DNA from: Clostridium acetobutylicum ATCC 824
GTDB taxonomy: Bacteria > Bacillota > Clostridia > Clostridiales > Clostridiaceae
Reading direction: 5' to 3'
Assembly: GCF_000008765.1 (NCBI RefSeq)
Contig: NC_003030.1
Coordinates: 3,010,001 to 3,074,000, forward strand
DNA length: 64,000 bases
The notes below the pieces were generated by a model. The model ran no database searches and was not told where the DNA came from. It saw nothing but the letters and a program-made list of their open reading frames with translations. The first letter of the stretch is position 1. Each line of letters begins with the position of its first letter. Both the position numbers and the translations under genes were made by a program. Positions 1 to 9,527 of the stretch are shown one piece after another.

Positions 1-253
1 TAGCATTTGCTTCTGCATGAACTGATCTGCATAATTCATAATGAGTTCCTCTTGGTATATTGAGTTTCTTTCTTATACACACTCCAAGATCGCTGCAATT
101 TTTTCTACCACGTGGAGATCCCGTATAACCTGTTGATATTATCTCATCATTCTTTACAATTATAGCTCCGTAGTCTCTTCTAAGGCATGTTCCTCTTTCA
201 AGTACCGTCTCTGCTATATCTAAATAATAATTATTTTTATCTCTTCTTTCCAT
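1..253 (-). CDS. dCMP deaminase family protein, N-terminal part (runs off left edge)
   Basis: Only the first 84 codons are present; the 3' end lies beyond the window. The translation begins MERRDKNNYYLDIAETVLER and carries the deaminase active-site segment VHAEANA, where His binds zinc and Glu shuttles protons. A preceding stretch TGSPRGRKNCSDLG resembles ComEB/dCMP deaminases, which turn dCMP into dUMP for dTMP synthesis. The ATG sits 7 bases after AAGGAG. The downstream Cys-x-x-Cys zinc ligands cannot be checked here. A general cytidine/deoxycytidylate deaminase of unknown substrate is the alternative. Confidence 0.8.
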   Translation of the reverse strand, partial: MERRDKNNYYLDIAETVLERGTCLRRDYGAIIVKNDEIISTGYTGSPRGRKNCSDLGVCIRKKLNIPRGTHYELCRSVHAEANA

Positions 254-428
254 AAATACTTCTCCTTAATTTTACCTGACATCTCTGCTAATTTATTCTC
301 AATGTAACCATTTCTAATTATAGTGTAAAAAATAAAAAAATGCACCCTTGAATTGAATCTTTTTATAAATTTTTAGACATTAACCTTTAAATCTAAATTA
401 ATGCATATATGTTTAAAGCCTATATAAC

Positions 429-551
429 TTGACAATACATAATATTAGAAATTTAATCCTTTTTATTATATTACATCGATTATAATATTAACGGTTCTAT
501 TATATTTAGATACCATTCATACTTGCAAATGATTTGCATTATGTTTATAAT
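429..551 (+). promoter_or_regulatory. Tandem promoters with Fur/Zur-type 7-1-7 palindrome before the metal ABC transporter
   Basis: The 347-base gap 254-600 holds two promoter matches reading into the transporter genes: TTGACA (429-434) with a 17-base spacer to TTTAAT (452-457), and TTGCAA (523-528) with a 17-base spacer to TATAAT (546-551). A perfect palindrome TGCAAAT-G-ATTTGCA at 524-538 overlaps the -35 and spacer of the proximal promoter. The 7-1-7 layout is typical of Fur-family repressors (Zur, Fur, Mnt/PerR types). That it is a Zur site is inferred from the gene it controls. Confidence 0.65.
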
Positions 552-600
552 ATATTGATGTACTAAAATACTTTATTATCCTTATAGGAGTGATTTATAA

Positions 601-1263
601 ATGATATCCATCGAAAATCTGAATTTTTCTTATAATAAAAATTCGGATTATGTAATTAGTAATTTAAACTTACATATAAAGAAAGGTTCCTACACCTCAA
701 TACTAGGTGAGAATGGAACAGGAAAAAGCACCTTAATAAAACTAATTTTGAATTTTTTAACCCCTGTAAAGGGTACTATTAAAATACAAGCAAAGAGAAT
801 AGGCTATGTGCCTCAAAGTACTGAAAATTTTAATTTTGCATTTCCTATAACCGTATATGAAATGCTTTTGTGTCATGCAAAATCCCTTAAACTTAAAAAT
901 CCTGACAATGAAGTAACTAATTCTCTTAACCTTATGGGAATGGGGAATTTCAAAAAAAATCTTATTGGTTCTCTATCAGGCGGACAAAAGCAAAAAATAT
1001 TTATAGCAAGATCTTTAATTGGAAATCCTGATCTATTAATTCTTGATGAACCCTCAACTGGCGTTGATGTAAAAAGTCAAAAGGAAATTTATAGCTTTTT
1101 AAAAAAGTTAAATAAGGAAGGTAATGTTACAATAATATGTGTAGAACATAATTTAAAGGCTGCTTATTCTAATTCAACTCATATTTTCAATTTCCATGGA
1201 GAAAGTGGCTCTTTGCTTAACATTAACGATTTTTTAAAAAGCAATATGGAGGTTGTTAAATAA
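601..1263 (+). CDS. znuC: Metal (zinc/manganese-type) ABC transporter ATP-binding protein
   Basis: ATP-binding subunit of a cluster-9 metal importer, 220 aa, cytoplasmic. Visible motifs are Walker A GENGTGKST (about residues 37-45), the ABC signature LSGGQKQ (about 125-131), Walker B LLILDEP and the switch histidine in VEHN. It energises the membrane subunit encoded by the next gene, whose ATG overlaps this stop by one base (TAATG). The start follows TAGGAG. The metal is not proven by sequence; zinc is favoured because of family similarity and the Fur/Zur-type operator upstream. No substrate-binding protein gene is adjacent. Confidence 0.85.
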   Translation: MISIENLNFSYNKNSDYVISNLNLHIKKGSYTSILGENGTGKSTLIKLILNFLTPVKGTIKIQAKRIGYVPQSTENFNFAFPITVYEMLLCHAKSLKLKNPDNEVTNSLNLMGMGNFKKNLIGSLSGGQKQKIFIARSLIGNPDLLILDEPSTGVDVKSQKEIYSFLKKLNKEGNVTIICVEHNLKAAYSNSTHIFNFHGESGSLLNINDFLKSNMEVVK

Positions 1264-2069
1264 TGATTGAACTATTTCGTCTAAGTTTTATGCAAAACGC
1301 TTTACTTGCCTCGGTAATGATTGCAATTTTGTGTCCACTTATAGGTATTTTCTTAGTTTTAAAAAGACACTCAATGGTAGGTGATGCATTATCACATGCT
1401 TCTTTTGCCGGTGTAGCTATAGGTATCTTTATTGGCGTAAATCCTATGATAACAACCTTTATTTTTGTAACTATTTGTGCTGTCTTAATAGAATTACTTA
1501 GAAACTCCTTTAAGCAGTATTCGGACTTAATACTTCCAATTATATTAACTCTATCTGTTGGAATAGCTATAACCTTAACAACAAGTGGACGTGCAAGCGG
1601 AAACATTGAATCTTTTCTTTTTGGAAGTATTTTAACTGTTGGTAAAAGTGATCTCGTACTTATACTAATAATAAGTGTAGTATCTATATTTCTTATAGCT
1701 ATATTTTATAACAACTTTTTATATACAACATTTGATGAGCAAGGTGCAAGGGTATCTGGCATAAACACAAAATTTTTAAATTACATATTTTCTATCGTTG
1801 TCGGTTTCGTTATATCCGTTTCAATACGTATAACAGGGATATTAGTTGTCTCTTCACTATTAGCTGTACCTGTAGCTGCTGCTATGCAGTTTAAAAAGGG
1901 ATTTAAGTCAACGCTTATATTATCAATATTATTTAGCTTTATAGATGTACTCGTTGGATTATTTAGCTCTTATTACTTAAATTGTGCTCCAGGTGGAACA
2001 GTTGCCCTTACATCTGTATTAACTTTAATAATTTCTATTATTATCAGAAGAGGCAGTGGCATGGAATAA
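1263..2069 (+). CDS. znuB: Metal ABC transporter permease, ABC-3 family
   Basis: Integral membrane subunit, 268 aa, with about eight hydrophobic segments and the family loop VGDALSHASFAGVAIG near residues 39-54, typical of ABC-3 (ZnuB/MntB/AdcB) permeases. It forms the channel with the ATPase encoded just upstream, to which it is translationally coupled. The operon ends at the hairpin at 2085-2117. Zn versus Mn specificity is not decided by the sequence. Confidence 0.85.
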   Translation: MIELFRLSFMQNALLASVMIAILCPLIGIFLVLKRHSMVGDALSHASFAGVAIGIFIGVNPMITTFIFVTICAVLIELLRNSFKQYSDLILPIILTLSVGIAITLTTSGRASGNIESFLFGSILTVGKSDLVLILIISVVSIFLIAIFYNNFLYTTFDEQGARVSGINTKFLNYIFSIVVGFVISVSIRITGILVVSSLLAVPVAAAMQFKKGFKSTLILSILFSFIDVLVGLFSSYYLNCAPGGTVALTSVLTLIISIIIRRGSGME

Positions 2070-2084
2070 AGTTAAAATATAAAT

Positions 2085-2117
2085 AAAAGGACTGAAATTT
2101 ATTTTTCAGCCCTTTTT
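2085..2117. terminator. Bidirectional intrinsic terminator
   Basis: Stem AAAAGG-x-CTGAAA paired with TTTCAG-x-CCTTTT, 6-base loop, T-run on the plus strand and A-run in front. It separates the convergent metal transporter operon and upp. Confidence 0.85.
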
Positions 2118-2128
2118 ATTTATGCAAT

Positions 2129-2758
2129 TTATTTTGTACCGAATAATCTATCTCCAGCATCTCCAAGACCAGGAACTATATATCCATTTTCATCTAACTT
2201 TTCATCTATTGATGCGAGGTATATATCTACATCTGGATGTGCTTCTTGTACTGCTGCTATACCTTCTGGTGCTCCTATAAGACACATAAGTCTTATGTAT
2301 TTTGCTCCTCTTTTCTTAAGAAGTGTTATTGCATCTATTGCTGACCCACCAGTTGCAAGCATTGGATCAGTTACTATTATGTCTCTTTCCTCTATATCTT
2401 GAGGAAGTTTACAGAAGTATTCTACAGGTTTTAATGTCTTTTCATCTCTATATAATCCTATATGTCCAACCTTAGCAGCAGGTATTAATTTTAATACTCC
2501 ATTTACCATTCCAAGTCCTGCTCTAAGTATAGGAACTATAGCTACCTTTTTTCCTGCTAACATTTTACATTTAGTTATACATATAGGAGTTTCTATTTCA
2601 ACAGTTTCAAGCTGCATTTCTCTTGTTACTTCATATGCCATTAGCATTGCTACTTCTTCTACCATCTCTCTAAAATCTTTAGATCCTGTTTTTTTATCTC
2701 TCATAAATGCTAATTTGTGTAATATAAGTGGATGTGATATTTGTGTAACTTTACTCAT
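2129..2758 (-). CDS. upp: Uracil phosphoribosyltransferase
   Basis: Salvages uracil to UMP using PRPP. The 209-aa protein has the family's usual length, starts with [15 protein letters not shown], and contains the PRPP-binding loop [14 protein letters not shown] (about residues 126-139) and the C-terminal [12 protein letters not shown] uracil-binding segment. It is the last gene of the minus-strand housekeeping run; its ATG overlaps the rpiB stop by one base. No PyrR-type leader is possible in this position, so it is probably expressed with its neighbours. Confidence 0.97.
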   Translation of the reverse strand: MSKVTQISHPLILHKLAFMRDKKTGSKDFREMVEEVAMLMAYEVTREMQLETVEIETPICITKCKMLAGKKVAIVPILRAGLGMVNGVLKLIPAAKVGHIGLYRDEKTLKPVEYFCKLPQDIEERDIIVTDPMLATGGSAIDAITLLKKRGAKYIRLMCLIGAPEGIAAVQEAHPDVDIYLASIDEKLDENGYIVPGLGDAGDRLFGTK

Positions 2759-3216
2759 TATTTCATTCCTCCATTGTATTTTTTTTCTATTTGTGTAATC
2801 TTGTCTATTCTTCTTTGATGCCTATCTCCCTGAAATTTTGAATTTAAAAATGTATCTACTATATCAATTGCTAATCCAGGTCCTACAACTCTTTCTCCCA
2901 TTGCAAGTATATTTGCATTGTTATGTTCTCTTGATGCATGAGCACAGAATGTATCTGTACATACAGCTGCTCTTATTCCTGGCACCTTATTTGCTGATAT
3001 GCTTATTCCTATACCTGTTCCACAAATGAGTATTCCAAACTCAAAGTTTTTTTGAGCAACTTCCTCTGCTACTTTTAATGCATAATCTGGATAATCACAT
3101 GATTCATCAGTTAGAGTGCCAAAATCTTTAACCTCAATATTTTTACTCTCTAAATGTTTTATAACTTCCTTTTTCAATGAAAATCCTGCATGATCACTAC
3201 CTATTGCTATCTTCAT
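2758..3216 (-). CDS. rpiB: Ribose-5-phosphate isomerase B
   Basis: Interconverts ribose-5-phosphate and ribulose-5-phosphate. 152 aa, RpiB/LacAB fold: N-terminal IGSDHAGF, the active-site Cys loop [13 protein letters not shown] (about residues 65-77) and [19 protein letters not shown]. The start follows GGAGGTG. It lies between the ywlE-like phosphatase and upp, an order common in Firmicutes, where pentose phosphate supply is next to base salvage. Confidence 0.96.
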   Translation of the reverse strand: MKIAIGSDHAGFSLKKEVIKHLESKNIEVKDFGTLTDESCDYPDYALKVAEEVAQKNFEFGILICGTGIGISISANKVPGIRAAVCTDTFCAHASREHNNANILAMGERVVGPGLAIDIVDTFLNSKFQGDRHQRRIDKITQIEKKYNGGMK

Positions 3217-3270
3217 AAAAACACCTCCACTTAATACATAATCGCAAAAAAAGAAGATAAGAGTATATGA

Positions 3271-3723
3271 TTAAATACTTCTATCTTCATTTAGTTTTTT
3301 AATAAGTATTTTTAGCCTCTTTTCAATGTCTTTATAAGTTTGTCTGTAGATCTCTACACTTCTACCATATGGGTCAGTAATGTCACCCTCTACACCTGTA
3401 TATTCACTTAATGAATATATCTTATTAGAGTTCTTCTCCATTTGACTTCTAAGCACGTCACTTAATAAAGATGTCATTGTTAAAACTAAATCACATTCAT
3501 CAACTAAAAAAGTAGTCAACTGTATAGCCTTTCTATTTGATATATCTTTGCCTAAGTTCTCCCTAACTACCACAGCCGAATTTAAGGAAGTTTTGCTTCC
3601 ATGAATAGCAGATGCACCTGCTGAAAAAGCTTCTATACCATCTATATTACACATACTATTAAACATAGCTTCTGCCATACAGCTTCTACATGTATTACCA
3701 GTACAAACAAAAAGTATCTTCAT
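3271..3723 (-). CDS. ywlE: Low-molecular-weight protein phosphatase, probable protein-arginine phosphatase (YwlE type)
   Basis: 150 aa with the LMW-PTP P-loop at residues 7-14, CTGNTCRS, and the general-acid motif DPYG near residue 117. In Bacillus subtilis YwlE a threonine at position 11 of this loop gives preference for phospho-arginine; the same Thr11 is seen here. It would counter McsB arginine kinase, which marks proteins for ClpCP. Its position after the tsaC/sua5 gene matches ywlC-ywlE order in bacilli. Substrate specificity is inferred from the Thr, not shown. Confidence 0.85.
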   Translation of the reverse strand: MKILFVCTGNTCRSCMAEAMFNSMCNIDGIEAFSAGASAIHGSKTSLNSAVVVRENLGKDISNRKAIQLTTFLVDECDLVLTMTSLLSDVLRSQMEKNSNKIYSLSEYTGVEGDITDPYGRSVEIYRQTYKDIEKRLKILIKKLNEDRSI

Positions 3724-3808
3724 AGCTTCCTCCTTAAAATCTCTATAAAACCAAGTAAAGTGTTAATATATTATTAAAAACTTCATCCTAGCTTTTCTGT
3801 AACTTAAG

Positions 3809-4861
3809 TTAAACATTTATTATATCAAATCCAGCTGACTTATTTAACCTATTCATAATAGCAACTCCAAAGCCTTCTTCGTCAAAAGCTTCAGAAAGTA
3901 TAACATCAACACCACAATCATCAAAATCTCTTAGAGTTTCAAACAAATTTCTTCCTATAGAATAAATATCTTTTCTACTTCCAAGTGATATTACAATAGC
4001 ATTTCTATAATTATTCTTTGTTTCATCAGTTGCCATTATTCCAACTTTTTTATTGTCATCTATATAATTTTGCACCATTTCGTTAATTTTTTCAATAGTT
4101 TTTTTCAAATCTCCATCTATTATTTTCACTGGAGCTTTTGGAGCATAGTGTTTATATTTCATTCCAGGTGCTTTCGGCTTAAGAGAAGGTTCTGGTTTAG
4201 CCATTATTGCCGGGTCTATATACGCCTTTTCATCTACTTTTCTAACCATCTCAAGTGTTATTGCCCCTGGTCTTAGAATACATACTGGATTGACTGTACA
4301 ATCTATTACCGTAGACTCTAATCCATATTCACACTTATTTCCTCCGATTATATAATCTACTTTACCATTTAAATCCTCTATGCACCTTTCAACATCTGTT
4401 GGGCTTGGTTTTCCTGATAAATTTGCAGATGGGGCTGCTATTGATACTCCTGAAAACTTTATAAGCTTTCTTGCAATTTTATCGGATGGCATTCTTACGC
4501 CTACACTTGTAAGTCCTGCACTAGTTACATCTGATATTATGGATTTTTTCTCCATTATTAAAGTCATGGGTCCTGGCCAAAATTCACGCATAAGCTTTCT
4601 AGCACTGTCACTAATATTCCGAACTACCTTATCAACATCTTCAAAGTCAGATATGTGAATTATTAGTGGATTATCTTGAGGTCTACCCTTTGCTTCAAAT
4701 ATTTTTTTTGTAGCTTCTCCATCTTCTGCATTAGCACCTAAACCATAAACAGTCTCTGTTGGAAAAACTACCAGTTTGCCATTTTTTATGAACTCACCAG
4801 CTTCTTTTAGAATTTGTTCATCTACATCATCTTCATTTAAATTAACTATTTTAGTGTACAA
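3809..4861 (-). CDS. tsaC: Threonylcarbamoyl-AMP synthase (Sua5/YwlC type)
   Basis: Makes threonylcarbamoyl-AMP from Thr, bicarbonate and ATP for the t6A37 modification of ANN-decoding tRNAs. 350 aa: YrdC domain (about 1-205) with FPTETVYGLGANA, KGRPQDNPL and APSANLSGKPSPT, then a linker and the C-terminal Sua5 domain (about 240-345). The length is that of the two-domain Sua5 form. The start is TTG (4859-4861), 7 bases after GAGGTG. It sits between a small membrane protein gene and the YwlE-like phosphatase gene. Confidence 0.95.
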   Translation of the reverse strand: MYTKIVNLNEDDVDEQILKEAGEFIKNGKLVVFPTETVYGLGANAEDGEATKKIFEAKGRPQDNPLIIHISDFEDVDKVVRNISDSARKLMREFWPGPMTLIMEKKSIISDVTSAGLTSVGVRMPSDKIARKLIKFSGVSIAAPSANLSGKPSPTDVERCIEDLNGKVDYIIGGNKCEYGLESTVIDCTVNPVCILRPGAITLEMVRKVDEKAYIDPAIMAKPEPSLKPKAPGMKYKHYAPKAPVKIIDGDLKKTIEKINEMVQNYIDDNKKVGIMATDETKNNYRNAIVISLGSRKDIYSIGRNLFETLRDFDDCGVDVILSEAFDEEGFGVAIMNRLNKSAGFDIINV

Positions 4862-4872
4862 ATTTAAACACC

Positions 4873-5451
4873 TCAGGTTTCCTTAATCTTTTTAAGCTGC
4901 TCTATGCATTCATCAGTAAACTTAGCCTGTAGACATACTTTAAAAAGAGTATTTAAAAGAATATATTTTTTATATCCACCATTTCTTATAATTACATAAT
5001 AATATTCATCTTCAGGATGAAGCTTCTTTAGCTTCAAATAATACGAAGAAATATCTGGATACTTCTTTAAAAAATTCTTCCCAACAATTCTTAAATACTT
5101 ATTTCTAAATCTAAATTTGGTTATAAGTATTATTTTCATGTTTTTTCCATCTTCTTCAGTATGAACTAAACTCACTTTTTCACACACAATATTATTGTTC
5201 TTCTTAAATATTCCGTCAGTTATCTTTACTTTAAACCCATCGTATTCGTGATTTAAATGATTATTTTTTATTCTAACTAATATGGAAAGTATCACAAGCA
5301 GCTCTATTACAACTAAATAAATTATGTAAAATATATTAACTACATGCGAATGTACTAAGACTACTGGCAATGCACAAAAAATAAAGCACATAAAAAGGAT
5401 AAACAAACTATCGTAGCTATTCTGCTTTTTTATGGCTTTATCTAAATTCAC
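4873..5451 (-). CDS. Conserved small membrane protein of unknown function
   Basis: I do not recognise a named family. With the GTG at 5449-5451 (AGAAGG 8 bases upstream; the in-frame GTG three codons earlier lies inside the ribosome site) it has 192 aa: two hydrophobic helices around residues 15-65 followed by a lysine-rich cytoplasmic domain of about 125 residues. The layout resembles bacterial-PH-type membrane proteins, but I cannot confirm this. It is tightly packed between prfA and tsaC. Confidence 0.7.
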   Translation of the reverse strand: MNLDKAIKKQNSYDSLFILFMCFIFCALPVVLVHSHVVNIFYIIYLVVIELLVILSILVRIKNNHLNHEYDGFKVKITDGIFKKNNNIVCEKVSLVHTEEDGKNMKIILITKFRFRNKYLRIVGKNFLKKYPDISSYYLKLKKLHPEDEYYYVIIRNGGYKKYILLNTLFKVCLQAKFTDECIEQLKKIKET

Positions 5452-5471
5452 AAAAATCACCTTCTATAAAA

Positions 5472-6551
5472 TCAATCTTTTGTATTTCCCATCTCTTTCA
5501 TTTTCTCTGCTTGTTCAGCCGTTATAAGACCATTTATAACTTCGTCTATATCTCCATCTAGGAACTGTTCAAGTTTATATATTGTAAGTCCTATTCTATG
5601 GTCTGTTATTCTACCCTGCGGAAAATTGTAGGTTCTAATTCTTTCACTTCTATCTCCACTTCCTACCTGATTTCTTCTGTTTTCAGCTATTCCCGCATTT
5701 CTCTCTGCTTCTGCTTTTTCATAAAGTCTTGCTCTAAGTACCTTCATTGCTTTTTCTTTATTCTTAAGCTGTCTTTTCTCATCCTGACATGAAACAACAA
5801 TACCTGTAGGAAGATGTGTTATTCTTACAGCAGAATCTGTAGTATTTACGCACTGACCACCGTGTCCTGAAGCTCTAAATACATCTATTCTAATGTCGTT
5901 AGGATTTATTTCTATATCAACATCATCAACTTCTGGAAGTACTGCAACTGTAGCAGCCGATGTATGAATTCTTCCACTTGATTCTGTATTTGGAACTCTT
6001 TGCACTCTATGCGTTCCACTTTCATACTTCATCCTGCTATAAGCTCCATTTCCCTTTACCATGAATACAATTTCTTTAAATCCACCTATATCAGTCTCGT
6101 TAGCACTCATAACTTCTGTATGCCAACCTTGTCTTTCTGCATATCTAGTATACATCCTAAATAAGTCAGCGGCAAAAAGTGCAGCTTCTTCTCCACCAGT
6201 TCCACCTCTTATTTCAACAAATACATTCTTGCTATCATTTGGATCTTTAGGTAGAAGCATTACTCTAAGTTCTTCTTCATAGTCTACAACGCTCTTTTCT
6301 AATTCCTTAATTTCTTCCTCTACCATTTCTTTAAGCTCAGCATCTATTTTGTCCCTAAGCATCTCTTTATCTGCCTCAAGATCTTCCTTTGCCTTTTTGT
6401 ATTCTCTATATTTTAAAACTATGTTTTCAACTTCCGAATGTTCTTTACATAACTTTTGCCATTCACTTTGATTAGCCATAACTGATGGATCACTTATCTT
6501 TACAGATAGTTCATCATACTTACTTTCTATGAATTCAAGTCTTTCTAACAT
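5472..6551 (-). CDS. prfA: Peptide chain release factor 1
   Basis: Recognises UAA/UAG in the ribosomal A site and triggers peptide release. 359 aa from the ATG at 6549-6551; the longer reading from GTG 6558-6560 is rejected because GGAG overlaps that GTG and is 8 bases from the ATG. Visible are the codon-reading PNT motif (about 187-189) within [15 protein letters not shown], and the catalytic GGQ (about 231-233) in [16 protein letters not shown], whose glutamine is methylated by PrmC, encoded just upstream. Confidence 0.97.
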   Translation of the reverse strand: MLERLEFIESKYDELSVKISDPSVMANQSEWQKLCKEHSEVENIVLKYREYKKAKEDLEADKEMLRDKIDAELKEMVEEEIKELEKSVVDYEEELRVMLLPKDPNDSKNVFVEIRGGTGGEEAALFAADLFRMYTRYAERQGWHTEVMSANETDIGGFKEIVFMVKGNGAYSRMKYESGTHRVQRVPNTESSGRIHTSAATVAVLPEVDDVDIEINPNDIRIDVFRASGHGGQCVNTTDSAVRITHLPTGIVVSCQDEKRQLKNKEKAMKVLRARLYEKAEAERNAGIAENRRNQVGSGDRSERIRTYNFPQGRITDHRIGLTIYKLEQFLDGDIDEVINGLITAEQAEKMKEMGNTKD

Positions 6552-6632
6552 TATTATCACTCCGTATTTATATTTTCACAATAATAAATTATAACATATA
6601 AAACTTCTCATAATCAAATTTGTAAAGCTTTG

Positions 6633-7490
6633 TTACAATCCACCTCTTACGGCCAAAACTACTCTATCCATTCTTGCAAAATCCTTTCTTGTTTCAATAG
6701 ATACAAATCCTTCATTTTCTAATATGTTGGAGACCTCATTTGCTTCGTCACTTCCTATTTCGTAGGCAATAAGTCCACCTGGTTTTAAAACCTTTTTACT
6801 CATAGAAGTTATTCTTCTATAAAAATCAAGTCCATCCTCTCCGCCTACAAGTGCAATTATTGGCTCGTAGTCTTTTACATCATCCATAAGCTTTGGGATT
6901 TCATCCTCTCTTATATATGGTGGATTTGATACTACAATATCAAACTTTTCTCCTCTCTCTATAGGTTTTTCAAGTAAGTCCCCATTCTCTATTTTTACCC
7001 TGTCCTCTAAATTTAAACCTTGGCGATTTATTTTGCTGACTCTAATTGCATCAGGAGATATATCACTGCACAGTACCTCTACATCTTTTGCATATTTAGC
7101 TATGGAAAGCCCTATAGCCCCACTTCCTGTGCAAACATCACATACTTTTTTGTAATTATTAAGCTCTATATATTCTAAAACCGCTTCTACTAAAATTTCC
7201 GTATCAGGCCTTGGTATTAAAACACCCTTTTCAACATGAAAATCAAGTCCCATAAACTCACATTTTTCCGTTATATATCTAATAGGCATTTTTTTCTTTC
7301 TCATATTTATATAATCAAAATACTGCTTTAGGCTATTTTCCTCTATCTCATATTCTCTATTTGTAATTAAAAATATTCTATCTTTTTTAAGCACATATGA
7401 CAGTAGAATTTGACTATCTTCCATATAAAACTCATCATTAGTTTCTTTTAGAACAGAGTACGCCTTAATAAGTGCATCTTTTATTTTCAT
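6633..7490 (-). CDS. prmC: Release factor glutamine methyltransferase
   Basis: N5-methylates the GGQ glutamine of release factors using SAM. 285 aa: N-terminal helical substrate-binding domain (about 1-75), GVLIPRPDTEILVE, SAM loop VCTGSGAIGLSIA (about 119-131) and the catalytic VVSNPPYI (about 186-193). It precedes prfA, its substrate gene. Its ATG overlaps the upstream stop by four bases (ATGA), so it is translationally coupled to the YqhQ-like gene. An 80-base gap before prfA could contain an additional start signal. Confidence 0.96.
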   Translation of the reverse strand: MKIKDALIKAYSVLKETNDEFYMEDSQILLSYVLKKDRIFLITNREYEIEENSLKQYFDYINMRKKKMPIRYITEKCEFMGLDFHVEKGVLIPRPDTEILVEAVLEYIELNNYKKVCDVCTGSGAIGLSIAKYAKDVEVLCSDISPDAIRVSKINRQGLNLEDRVKIENGDLLEKPIERGEKFDIVVSNPPYIREDEIPKLMDDVKDYEPIIALVGGEDGLDFYRRITSMSKKVLKPGGLIAYEIGSDEANEVSNILENEGFVSIETRKDFARMDRVVLAVRGGL

Positions 7491-8440
7491 TGTGCATCTG
7501 TCTCCTCTATAGACTTTTCTTCTTCATCATAATCTATGCCTTCAGCAACCCTTAAAGCTTTTATTGCGACTTCTAGTTGATCTTCCGACGGTTCTCTAGT
7601 TGTAAGTCTTTGAAGCATTAGTCCTGGATAAGATAGTATTTTAGAAACCTTACTTTCGCTTTTTCCCATCCATTTTATAATTTCATATGTAATTCCCGAT
7701 ACAAGAGGAAGAAGTATAATTCTCCATATTATTCTCTCTGGCAGAGAATTCCACTTTGCAAATGAAAAAACAATAATACTTACTATCATAACTAAAAATA
7801 AAAAGTTTGTACCACATCTAGGATGAAATCTTGAATACTTTGAAGCTTTTGATGGAGTAAGTTCATCCTCCTTCTCATAGCAAAACACGGTTTTATGTTC
7901 TGCACCATGATACTGAAAAACCCTTTGAATATCCCCCATCTTACCTATAATGAATATATACATTATAAATATAAATACTCTTATTACACCCTCAAAAAAG
8001 TTTAATATCACAGAATTATTGCTAAACCTTGAAAATAAATTTGCTAAAAAAGTGGGAAGTATAAAAAACACCGCCACTGCAAATACAAGTGATACCATAA
8101 GTGAAAATACTATTAAAAGATCATTTGCCTTATCACCCAAAATTTTTTCAATCCATTTATCAAAATTTGAAGGTTTTTCATCTTCATCTCCTTCTTCACA
8201 AAAAGAAGCTGAATAATTTAATGTATTAATACCTACAACCAAAGATTCAATAAGCGATACAAATCCCCTTACTATCGGCAACCCAAAAAACTTATTTCTC
8301 TTTGTATATGGAATAACATCTTTAAATTCCACCTTAATACTTCCATCAAGAGTTCTAACTGCCGTAGCTATTCCCTTGGCACCTCGCATCATAACACCTT
8401 CTATTACTGCTTGGCCACCGACTGTTCCTTTCTTACTCAT
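7487..8440 (-). CDS. DUF1385 family membrane protein (YqhQ-like)
   Basis: 317 aa. Begins with the family signature GGQAVIEGVMMRG (about residues 7-19), followed by several transmembrane segments (about 113-180 and 210-250), the conserved YHGAEHKTVFCYE and HPRCGTNFLF. The DUF1385 family is widespread in Firmicutes; its molecular role is not established. The His/Glu/Cys-rich conserved loops could bind a metal (inference). Genes for tdk and prmC flank it with 6 bases and a 4-base overlap. Confidence 0.9.
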   Translation of the reverse strand: MSKKGTVGGQAVIEGVMMRGAKGIATAVRTLDGSIKVEFKDVIPYTKRNKFFGLPIVRGFVSLIESLVVGINTLNYSASFCEEGDEDEKPSNFDKWIEKILGDKANDLLIVFSLMVSLVFAVAVFFILPTFLANLFSRFSNNSVILNFFEGVIRVFIFIMYIFIIGKMGDIQRVFQYHGAEHKTVFCYEKEDELTPSKASKYSRFHPRCGTNFLFLVMIVSIIVFSFAKWNSLPERIIWRIILLPLVSGITYEIIKWMGKSESKVSKILSYPGLMLQRLTTREPSEDQLEVAIKALRVAEGIDYDEEEKSIEETDAQ

Positions 8441-8446
8441 TATATA

Positions 8447-9034
8447 TTACACCTCTTTTTTTTGTGGAACAACATGGCATTTCCTACATCTTGCTTCATA
8501 AGACTCCATTGCTCCTATCAAAACCACCGGATCATCATAAAACGCTGGCTTTCCATTTATTAACCTCTGCGTTCTAGTTGCTGGATTTCCACATACAACG
8601 CATATTGCCTGAATCTTGTCTACAAATTCTGCAATAGCCATAAGCTCTGGTATAGGTCCAAATGGCTTACCTCTAAAATCCATATCAAGTCCAGCGCAAA
8701 TTACTCTTCTACCACTCTCCGCAATTTTATTTACAATTTCTACTATTTCATCGTCAAAAAACTGTACCTCATCGATTGCAATTACCTCTGTATCCTCCTC
8801 AAAATATTTTAATATTTCTCTACTATTTTTAATTGCAACTGCCTGTTCCTTCTCTCCCATATGAGAAACTACATCTTCTTTACTATATCTGTTATCTATT
8901 TCAGGTTTAAAAACTTGAATTTTTTGTTTTGCAATTTTAGCTCTTCTTATTCTTCTTATAAGTTCTTCTGATTTCCCACTATACATTGGTCCTACAATAA
9001 CCTCAACCCATCCGTGGTCCTTTGGTCTGTACAT
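8447..9034 (-). CDS. tdk: Thymidine kinase
   Basis: Phosphorylates thymidine for dTMP salvage. 195 aa, class II enzyme: Walker [15 protein letters not shown] (about 16-29), DEVQFF (about 93-98), lasso segment, and zinc ligands in [13 protein letters not shown] (about 145) and CRKCH (about 183). The start is after GGAGGG. First gene of the minus-strand housekeeping run, close to rpmE and rho as in other Firmicutes. Confidence 0.97.
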   Translation of the reverse strand: MYRPKDHGWVEVIVGPMYSGKSEELIRRIRRAKIAKQKIQVFKPEIDNRYSKEDVVSHMGEKEQAVAIKNSREILKYFEEDTEVIAIDEVQFFDDEIVEIVNKIAESGRRVICAGLDMDFRGKPFGPIPELMAIAEFVDKIQAICVVCGNPATRTQRLINGKPAFYDDPVVLIGAMESYEARCRKCHVVPQKKEV

Positions 9035-9165
9035 AAAATATTATCCCTCCACATGGAATTTTTTATATATGAATTTAGTTCATTTCTTTTACATTGACAT
9101 TAATATATATTCTATCAAATATGTTGGATTAATTAAAGTGCTTTATTTCGTTCTATACAAATTTA

Positions 9166-9194
9166 TTGACTAAAATACCTGTAGATGTTATAAT
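9166..9194 (+). promoter_or_regulatory. Sigma-A type promoter of rpmE
   Basis: TTGACT (9166-9171), 17-base spacer, TATAAT (9189-9194), about 40 bases before the rpmE start. Confidence 0.8.
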
Positions 9195-9234
9195 ATCATA
9201 GTTGATAATGTAGATACTTAGAGAGGTGAATGTA

Positions 9235-9447
9235 ATGCAAAAGGATATACAACCTGAATACCATCAAGATGCAGTTGTTAAATGTGCGTGCGGAAATACT
9301 TTCACAACAGGCTCAACTAAAAAAGAATTAAAAGTTGATATTTGCTCAAAATGTCATCCATTCTTTACAGGACAGCAAAAAATTGTTGATGTTGGTGGAA
9401 GAGTTGAGAAGTTCAGAAAAAAATACAACTTGTCAGCAGACAAATAA
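9235..9447 (+). CDS. rpmE: Ribosomal protein L31
   Basis: 70-aa large-subunit ribosomal protein. Begins [17 protein letters not shown]; start at ATG 9235-9237, seven bases after GAGAGGTG, in preference to the GTG at 9226, which lies within the ribosome site. It is the zinc-binding (C+) form: Cys pairs in CACG and [10 protein letters not shown]. Zinc-containing L31 is often replaced by a Cys-free paralogue under zinc starvation (established for B. subtilis). Single-gene unit ending at the hairpin at 9461. Confidence 0.97.
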   Translation: MQKDIQPEYHQDAVVKCACGNTFTTGSTKKELKVDICSKCHPFFTGQQKIVDVGGRVEKFRKKYNLSADK

Positions 9448-9460
9448 ATCAATTATTTAG

Positions 9461-9509
9461 AGAAACGGAGTTAATTATAATAATAATCTTCGTTTCTTTG
9501 TTTTTTTGC
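9461..9509 (+). terminator. Intrinsic terminator of rpmE
   Basis: AGAAACG-x-AG type stem (9461-9470) with its complement (9488-9497), followed by TTGTTTTTTT. Confidence 0.75.
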
Positions 9510-9527
9510 ATGATTTTTTAATAATAT

